Both the position numbers and the translations under genes were made by a program. Shown here one piece after another: positions 26,401 through 35,400 of a stretch of DNA of 64,000 nt (position 1 is its first letter; each line of letters starts with the position of its first letter). The DNA is from Nocardiopsis sp. YSL2 (GTDB lineage Bacteria; Actinomycetota; Actinomycetes; Streptosporangiales; Streptosporangiaceae): positions 5,952,001 to 6,016,000 of the forward strand of contig NZ_JAMOAO010000001.1 in NCBI RefSeq assembly GCF_030555055.1. Direction: 5' to 3'. The notes below the pieces were generated by a model. It was not told the origin of the DNA. It did not search any database and worked only from the letters and a program-made list of their open reading frames with translations.

Positions 26401-29400
26401 CGGCTGCACACGGGGCCCACCCCCGCCCCCGGTCAGCCGCCGCGCGCGGCCGTGCACCATCCGGGGGTCGGCCACCCCATCTCGGTCGGCCGCATCGTCC
26501 CGGTCGACCCCGGCTCGAACGGCGACGGGACGGGCGGGCGCACCGACGGCCCCGGCGCCACCGATCTGGGCCCGTGGATCGCCGACCACATGCTGGTGGA
26601 CCCCGACACGAGCGTCTCCCAATGGGTGAGCGAGCACCTGCCCGGCGGTTCCGACCGACGGCGGCAGCGACTCGACGACTTCCGCGCGTCGATCGAGCGC
26701 GCCTTCCACCCCGACCAGATCCAGAACCTGCTGCCGCAGATCACCAACACACCGTCGAACATCCGCGTCTCCGCGCCCGACGGCAGCCAGCGGATCATGA
26801 AGCTGTGGTCCGTGCCCACCTCCTACACCCGCAAGGACCACTCGCCTCCGCTGGTGGACCTGCTGCGGAACAACACCTCGACCAAGGGGACGTCCTCCTC
26901 GGTGAACCGCAGTTCCGGGATCACGGGCACGGTCGGTGGCGGGTTCGGTCTGCACATCGACCTGCCGGGCGACCGCAGCATCCGGCTGGACGCCCCGTTC
27001 GTCGAGTACGCGTTCTCGGTCGGCTCCAACACCAGCGACACGCGCAGCCAGTCCGCGACGTCCAGCACGTTCACGCACGGCCACCCCCGGTACGGCGCCT
27101 ACGACGTCGAACGCGACTACTACGTGCGGTTCGAGGGCGAGTCCGAGACCCACCACTTCCACGGCCGTTCCGTCGACATCCTCAATGCGGAGGACGCCCA
27201 GGCGCTGCGGCACCAGGTGAACGCGACCGACGACCGCACGGAGACCGCTCCGGACGCCTCGGGTGAGCGCGGCGGCGCCGCACCGACCCGGAAGCCCGAC
27301 GACGAGAACGGTGGCCGGGCCCGGGACACGGGCGAGGAGGCCACCCCGGCCCAGGACACCGGTGATCAGAGCGCCACCCCGGCACGAGGCACGGTCGGCG
27401 GGACCGGTTCCCCGGCCAAGGTCCCCCCGTTCCCCAACCTGCGCGGCGACCGCGTCACGGACCTGAGCGGCGCGGACATCCGGACGTTCGGCTGGCCGCC
27501 GACCACCGCGGACACGTCGAACACCGCCGCCGACGCGTCCGCGAGCCCCGGCGGCCGTTCCGTCCACGAGGAGTTGGGCCACCAGATCCTGACCGGCATC
27601 GCCCAGGAGCGCCCGGGCCTGGTGATCCCGGAACTGGCGCGCGACCGCGGCAACTACGCGCACCGCCCCGGCAACACCGACGCCCCCTACTTCGACCGCT
27701 CCCCCCGTGAGCACACGGGTCTGCGCCGTGACCAGGACGTCGCACGTGAGAACACCATGCGCATCCTGGACGCGGTCTCCGAGTCCAGCCTGAAGAGCAA
27801 CTCCGGCGATCTCACCCGGGACGGCATACCCGTCCGCCTGACCGAGCCCGCCGGCATCGACCTGCCCTCCACCGTCAAGGGCAAGGAACTCACGCGCCCG
27901 GACACGGTGACCGTGCGCATCACCGCCGGCATCGGCCCCCTGCGCCACCGGACGGAATCAGAAAGCAGCTCCGGCACCAGGGTCAACGGCGCGTCCGGAC
28001 TCAGCCGTGCGTCGAATCGCTCGCGGACGCACGCCGTCACCACCAGCGTGGGTATGAACGTCCGCGAGGACGCCGGAGCGGACGCGCGCGGCGTTCCGGC
28101 GAAGTTCGGCACCCCTTCCGCCTCGGTCACCCGCTCGTCCGGCATCAGCCACGGCACCGGCCAGGGCATCACCCACTCCACCGAGGACCGGGTGATGCTC
28201 TCCGGCGGCAACGACGTGTGGACCGCCGACACCAGGTTCGACGCCCGCCTGCACGAACACGACGACCTCGGGCAGGTCCGCGACGGCCGCCCGATCCGCG
28301 AGCGCGGCATCCCGCTGCTCGGCGCGGGCCTGGACACCCGGACCACCCTGACCACGCCCAAGGTGCAGTCGCCCCCGACCCGCTCCGGACCACCCCCGCT
28401 GCCGGCGCCACCGACCGCGCTCTCCTCCGACCAGGCGCGTGACATCATCCGCCGGGGCTTCGTCCCCGACCAGCCGGTGGCCGGGCCGTCGGTCACCTCG
28501 AGCGCCAGGACCGGTCCGCCGTCGCTGGCCGAGCACCGGGCCAAGGAGATCATCAAGCACGGCGGCACCATCGAGCGGGTCAACACCGACCTGGGCGGCG
28601 GTCCGAACCGGCCGGGCCTGGTCGAGCAGACCTACGGCGCCTTCGGCACCGCCCGCGACAGCCGCTTCCACCACGGCTACAGCCGCAAGCTGGAGCACCT
28701 GCTCACCGACACCCCCTCCTCCCGCCCCCAGTTCGAGAACCGGCTGTCGGGAGAGTCCCTCGCGACCGACCCCAGCGCCGCCTCTCCGGCGGGGGCGCGG
28801 ACCAGACAGGACATGAGCGGCGGGTTCCTCTCGCCGCACGACGTCCGAGCGACCATCGCGACCCAGGTCAACGTCGACGCGATCACTGACTTCCTCCCGG
28901 TGAGCGCGCAGATCTGGTGGAGCGGCGGAACCCAGGTCAACCTGTCCACGAGCGACTCCCGCTCCACGTCCTGGTCGGCCCGGCTCGGATCGGGGGCCAC
29001 CGACAACCCCAACCGCGCGGGCACGGACGACTCCCTGCCCAGCGAGGCGATCCGGCCGATCCCCGTCGGCGGCCCCTCGTTCGGCTTCACGCCCTACAGC
29101 GTGAACCGCTCCACCTCCCACCAGCACGGCTTCTCCTCGTCCGTGCTGTTCATCCCGCAGGTCGCGCGGTCCTACGCGTTCCGCGGGTCGGGCGACATCA
29201 CGCAGGCCATCGAGTTCAAGAAGAACTGGAGCATCGGCCCCACCCTGCCGTGGAACATCCGCTACCGCGGCTGGCGGGTCCCCGTGCAGAACCTGGTCTC
29301 CGGGTACGTGCACGCCCACGACGCCCACAACTCCAACCTGGTCCAGGACGCGGTGTCGGACAGCGACGACGGTCCCGTGCTCGGTTCCCAGCCGAACCCG

Positions 29401-32400
29401 AAGAAGCCCTCCGGCCTGTCGGTGCGGCCGGGCTTCGAGAACACCGGGCGGCAGATGCGCCCCGCCGACCCCAACGCCGCCATCCAGAGCCTCGTCGACC
29501 ACCTGGCGGGCGACGGCCTGGAGCTGACCGGCAACAGCCGCGAACAGCTCCTGCACACCCTCACCACGCAACTGGGCAACAACCCCGCGAAGTCGGCGCC
29601 GGTCCCGGTACGGGTCCGTCCGATCGGGCAGCCCGTGCACACGTCCACCGACGCCAAGGTCTACGTGGACCTGAGCACCACCGGGACGCGTACGGAGTAC
29701 GTGGGCTTCGCGGGCGACTACATCGAGTCGCGGACCTGGACGGACACCGACGGGCACGGGGAGGGTCGCGGCACGTCCCGCAGCACGGGCGCGGACGTCA
29801 CACTGCTCCAGCCGACCGGCTACCAGGGCGACCAGAGCGGCCCCGAGGACCAGCCCGGCAGCCGCCCGCTGTTCGTGGCGCCCAACGCCGGGGTGAACAC
29901 GGGATCGGGCGAGAGCACGAGCAGGGGCGCCTCGGACTCGGCGAACCACACGGTCGAGATCCAGATGCACGTCCCCTACGCCAAGATCACCCAGGACACC
30001 GAGCTGACGCTGACACTGGAACTCGGCACTCCCGCGACGGACACCTCCGAGAGCCGGGACGGTTCCGACAGTGGCGGCGGGTCACGCCGCACCACCTTCA
30101 CCGGCCGTGGTGACGGCGGTGAGATCGAGACGCTGTTCCCGTTCTCCTACCTGGCCCTCGCCCCGCCGCCCTCCACCGACACGGCCACGGACGGCGCGGT
30201 CACCGACCACTCGGTTCCGAAGGCCGGCCCCTCCCGCACGCACGGGCGCGACGGCGCCGCGGACACCGACGCGCAGGGCACCACGGCTCCACGCACGGAC
30301 GCGCAGCGGGACCAAGGCCGGGAACAGGGCCAGGACCGGGAGCAGAACCAGGGCCACCAGGACCCGCCGGCGCCCGAGCATCCCGTGAGCACCCCGTACG
30401 CGTCGCTGAACGACATGATGCGCACCTGGGCGGCGAACACCCGCAACGCCGCCCCGGGCAGCGTGCCCGCCTCGGACGACATCGTCATCCTCCCGATCGC
30501 GCTGGAGGACCACGGCAAGGCGGTCCGGGACACCGCGGCGGTCGTGCTCGCCAAGTCCCTGGGCTGGACACCCCCCGCCGACGCGGTGCGGGACGGCGCC
30601 TACACCCCGCAGGCGATCAACGACGCCCGCTCCCACGTCGCCGACGAACTGAAACTCGACCCCCGGTCCAACGCGATCGACCACGCCCTCGGCGACGTCG
30701 CTCTCCAGGCCCTGTACCCGGGTGCCTCGCGCAACGACGACGGCGTCCGGTTGCTGTCCATCGGGCGCACCGACTGGAGCGTCAAGGCGCTCCCGGACCT
30801 GTCCCACCCCACCATCCTGGACGTCGTCCCCGGCACCCGGATCAGCGACAACCTCACCCACGGCGGTGCCGACGGCCGCAACCGCGGACGGTCCTCCACC
30901 ACCGGCGGCAGCGCGGACGTGCTCCGCCCGGTGGGGCTGAGCACCGAGGCGGCGCACGACTACGACGGCCACGAGGGCATCTACACCGGCGGCGCCCCGG
31001 GCCACGCCTCCTCCCGCACGGACGGCTCGAGCCACGGCTCCGACCAGCCGGTCAAGCGCTACCCGCGGTCCGACCGCCTCCGGCAGGGCCCCGCCTACCT
31101 GGTCGAGTTCGACACCACGTGGGCCGTCGGAGCCGCGTCGAAACTTCCGCGGTCCACGTCCTGGATGAACAAGGTCCGCGGCACCGGCGCCGAGACGGGA
31201 CCGTCGGGGAACCGGCCCGCGCGCTGGCAGCTCGGGGACACCTCCACCCGGCTCTCCGGATGGGTGTCCGAGGCCGACGCGATCGAGATGGGCGTCATCA
31301 CCCGCGCCCAGGCCGACCAGCTCCGGCCGTCGTTCGACGCGCTGCACGAGGCGCGTCAGGCCTTCGCCGACGCCGAGAAGGCCTACGCGGACGCGCGCGG
31401 CCCCCTGGAACAGCTCGCCGACGAGGCCGTCAACGGCACCGACGCCGACGCCGCCCGGCAGCGCTACGACGCGCAGAAGGCCGGGTACGACCAGGCCCTG
31501 ACCGAGTTCAACGCCGGCATCGACCGCTGGACGGCCACCCTCGACCGGACCCGGAAGCTCGTCGAGGACCCCCGCGACATCACCGTCCCGGCTCCGAGGG
31601 ACGGCAAGGGGAAGGGGAAGGCGCACGTCCGCGCCCTCCCCACGATCACCGAGTCCGCCGAACCCGTCGACACGACGGGCATCGGACCACGCGGCGGCGG
31701 GCCCCTCGCGGACACCTTCCGCTCTCTGCTCAATGTGGAGCCCGGCAGCCGTCAGCACCGCTCCCCCGGCACACAGGACGACCTGTCACCGGAGCGCCGG
31801 GCCGAGGCGGAGCGCGCGTCGGACGAGTCGCGGCGCCTGCAGAAGCTCTCCGCCGACCTGCGCGCCGAGGCCCGGGACCTCAGATCGGCACTCCCGAACG
31901 TCCTGGAACAGGAGCGACGGGCCGAGGCGGACGTGGCCCGGCTGGAACGGGACGTCCAGCGCCTGGAGGAACGGGACCTCCCGCCCGCCCGGGAGGAGCG
32001 CGACACCGCCGAGCTGAAGCGGGCCCAGCTCAAGCCCCAGGTCACGCGCGCCCACGAAGCCGCCGATGCCGCCGCGACGGCCGCCCGGGACGCCGCCGGC
32101 ACCGCCGCCGCCCTCGGCACACAGCACGCGGAGCAGCGGTCCGCCGCCGACGACGCCCGGACCCGGGCCGAGCAGGCCCGATACGCGGCGGAGACCGCCG
32201 AGCTCGCACAGACGGTCCGCGAACTCCGTGACCGGATCCGGTCGTTGGAGACCGCAGCCCAGGACGCCCACGACGAGCACGGAAGGGCCGTCGAGAAAGC
32301 CCGGGCCGAACGCGACCGCTACGACACCCGTCAGGAGGAGGGGGTCGAGGACGCCGCGAACGCCGACTCCGTCAGCGCCTGGCCACAGGAGGCCACCCGC

Positions 32401-35400
32401 CCCGACCGGTCCGCGCGCGACCTCCAGGACGCCGCCGACCGTGCCCGGGAGGTCTCCGAAGCCGCCGCCCGGAACCTCGCGGACACCCGGGCCGAACTCG
32501 ACCGGCGCACAGCCGAGCTCGCCCTCCGCCAGGGCGGGGACACCGGGACCGAGGACACGGTCCAGGAACTCCGCGAGCGTGCCGACGACCTCCGGACGTC
32601 GGCCACCCGGGCGGAGGAGGCCGCGGCCTCCGCGCAGACCCGCGCCGACGAGCTGCGCGACCTGCTCGACACCGCCGAGAAGAACGCCGAGTCGGCCGCC
32701 GGGCACGCAGCCGGGCTCCAGGAGAAGGCCCGTGGCCTCGACACCCGGCTGGGAGGCGCCGAGAGGGACCTCACCGCCGCGCAGCAGAAGCTCGACGCGC
32801 TGGCCCAGCAGCTCAGGACCGCCGAGAGCGGCCTCGCCGCGAGCCGGACGGCCCTGAACGACGCGCGCGACGAGGCCACCAGGATTCGCACCGACGCGGA
32901 GGGCCTCGAACAGCGGGCCGAGCGGGCGCGGCAGGACGCCGACCGGCTCTCGGAGCGGTGGGAGCGGCTTCTGGACCCCTCGACCGAGTGGGATCCCCAC
33001 GACTCCGGCTCAGGGCCCCGGATCCCGGACGGAAGCGAGCAAGCGGCGGGCGACGGCGCCGGCCCGAACGCCGGCAACGTCGGCCCCCGGACGGGTCCAC
33101 CGCGCGCCGACGTGTCACACCTGACCCACCCGATCGTCATGTCCGCCTTCACCCCGAACCCCGACGGACCCTCCGGGTCGACGGAGACGACGGGGCACGG
33201 GGACGCGTCGGGGTCCTCGGCCGGCCGGTCCGAGCCCGCCCGGGGATGGCCGCCACCGCCCGCCTGGGGTGGGGGCAGGGGCCCCGAGGGCATGCCGGGA
33301 GCGCGGACCTTCGACACCTACGAGGGCTCCGCGACGTACCTGACGCGGCGGATGCCCCCGCCCGCGTTGAACGGGACGGAGAGCGCCTACGTCCGGTACT
33401 ACACGGCCGAGGGCAGTTACGTGATCAACTCCGAGCTGCGTTCGGGGGTCACCCAGGAGCGCGCCACGCCGAGCATGCGGGACGCCGTGCGGAACCTGGA
33501 CGGGGCGTTGGACCGGTCCCGCGCCCCCGAGCCGATCCTGCTCTACCGGAGCGTCGACACGCTTCCCGCGCAGTTGGACGCGTCGCCGAACTCCGTCGAC
33601 GGCATGGTGTCGCTCGTCGGACGCACGTTCAACGACCCCGGCTACGGGTCCGCCGCCATGGCGCACCAGCCGCTCTATCCCGAGCGGCGGATCCAACTGT
33701 CCATCAGGGTGCCCCAGGGGTATCCCGCGCTCAACGTGATGGACGTCCCGGGCGTGACCAACCGCAACGAGCACGAGGTGATGATCCGGCGCGACGCGAC
33801 GTACCTCGTCCACGACGTCACCCGGCTGCCCGACGACCAGTACGGCCTCAAGACGTGGTCCGTCGACGTCGAGATCGTTCCCGACGGCTGGACCCCGCCC
33901 ACGGAGTCGGCGGACGACTCCACCGACGACTCCAACGACCGGGACGACAGGAGCGGCGGCAGCGGTGGATCCGCGCGCGGGACGGGCGGCGGCGCCGGCC
34001 CGGGGGGCGGACCCGGTCAGGGCGCTCCACCGCCCCCCGACACGCGGCACGACGGCACCGGCCGGTCGCTCCGCGACGCCGCCCCCGCTCAGAGCGACGA
34101 CGCCTTCCCCTCCTTGGACGGCCTCTCCCCGCCCTTCACACCGAACCTCCCCTTCGGGCCGAAGTCCTCCCCATGGCCGTTCGACCTGGACCCCAAACGG
34201 CCCTACGACCCCAACGTGCTCCCGGACCTGCCCTTCCCCGAGTACGTCCCGACCACGAGCACGACCGAGGAGCACCCGGCCACCGAGACTCCGGACCAGG
34301 CAGCGACCAGTCGGCACGTGGAGCGGGACGCGCGGGGGCAGGAGGCCACCGACCGGTCTCCGACGACCGGCACCAGCCCGTCCCGATCCGCCTCCGCCTG
34401 GCCGCCGCCCCCGGCCTGGGGCGAGGGCGCCCACCCCCAGGGCATGCGCGACGGCCAGACCCTCGACGGACACGACCAGGGCACGATATACCTGTCGCTC
34501 CTGATGCAGCCGCCCGCGATGACCGGGGCGGAAGCAGCCGTCGTCCGCGACGTCGCCGGGGGCGGCGGCGAGACCGCCGTGAACGACGCGCTGCGCAACG
34601 GGACCCCGCCCGAGCACGCTCCCGCGCGCACGCGCGAGGCCGTCGACACCCTCGACGCCCTGATCGACCGCTCGACGACACCCGACCCGCTGATCCTGCA
34701 CCACCGAGCGGACACCGGGTTCGCCGAACGCCTGGGCGTCTCCCCCGCCGACCCGGACACGATGCGCGCCCTGATCGGGCGGACCTACACCGACCCCGGA
34801 TACGTCGCCGCCACCACCGGGGAACAGCCCCTCGACTTCCGCCATCCGATCGATGTCATCGTCAAGGTGCCCCAGGGCCATCCCGCGCTCAACACCGCGG
34901 GCCGACGGCCCGGCGACGGCCCTGACGTGGTCCTGCGGCGCGGGTCCACGTTCGTCGTCCACGACGTCCGTCACGTTCTCGACGACCTCTACGACAACGA
35001 CCACTGGGTGGTCGAGGCCGAGATCGTGCCGGACGGCTGGACCCCGCCCCCCGAGTGGCGCACGGTCCCCCGCGACGGCGAGGGAGGGCTCCCACCCGCA
35101 CCCGCACCCGCCACCGAGACCGGCGGCGGGAACCAGGCCCCGCCCCTCGCACGGCCGCACCCGGCCACGACCGACGACCTCATGGTCATGTCGGCCTTCA
35201 CGCCCCGGCCCGGACCCTGGCACACCGGCCATGACACGGACTCGGATGACACGTCGGACATGGGCGACGACGCCGATGACGGCTCCAGTGAGGACAGCGG
35301 CGACGGCGAGGTCCTGACCGGCGACGACGACGTCCGCCACGACCTCGACCCGGCGCCCGTCTGGCACGGCGGGCCGCACGAACCCGGAGGCGTCGGCATG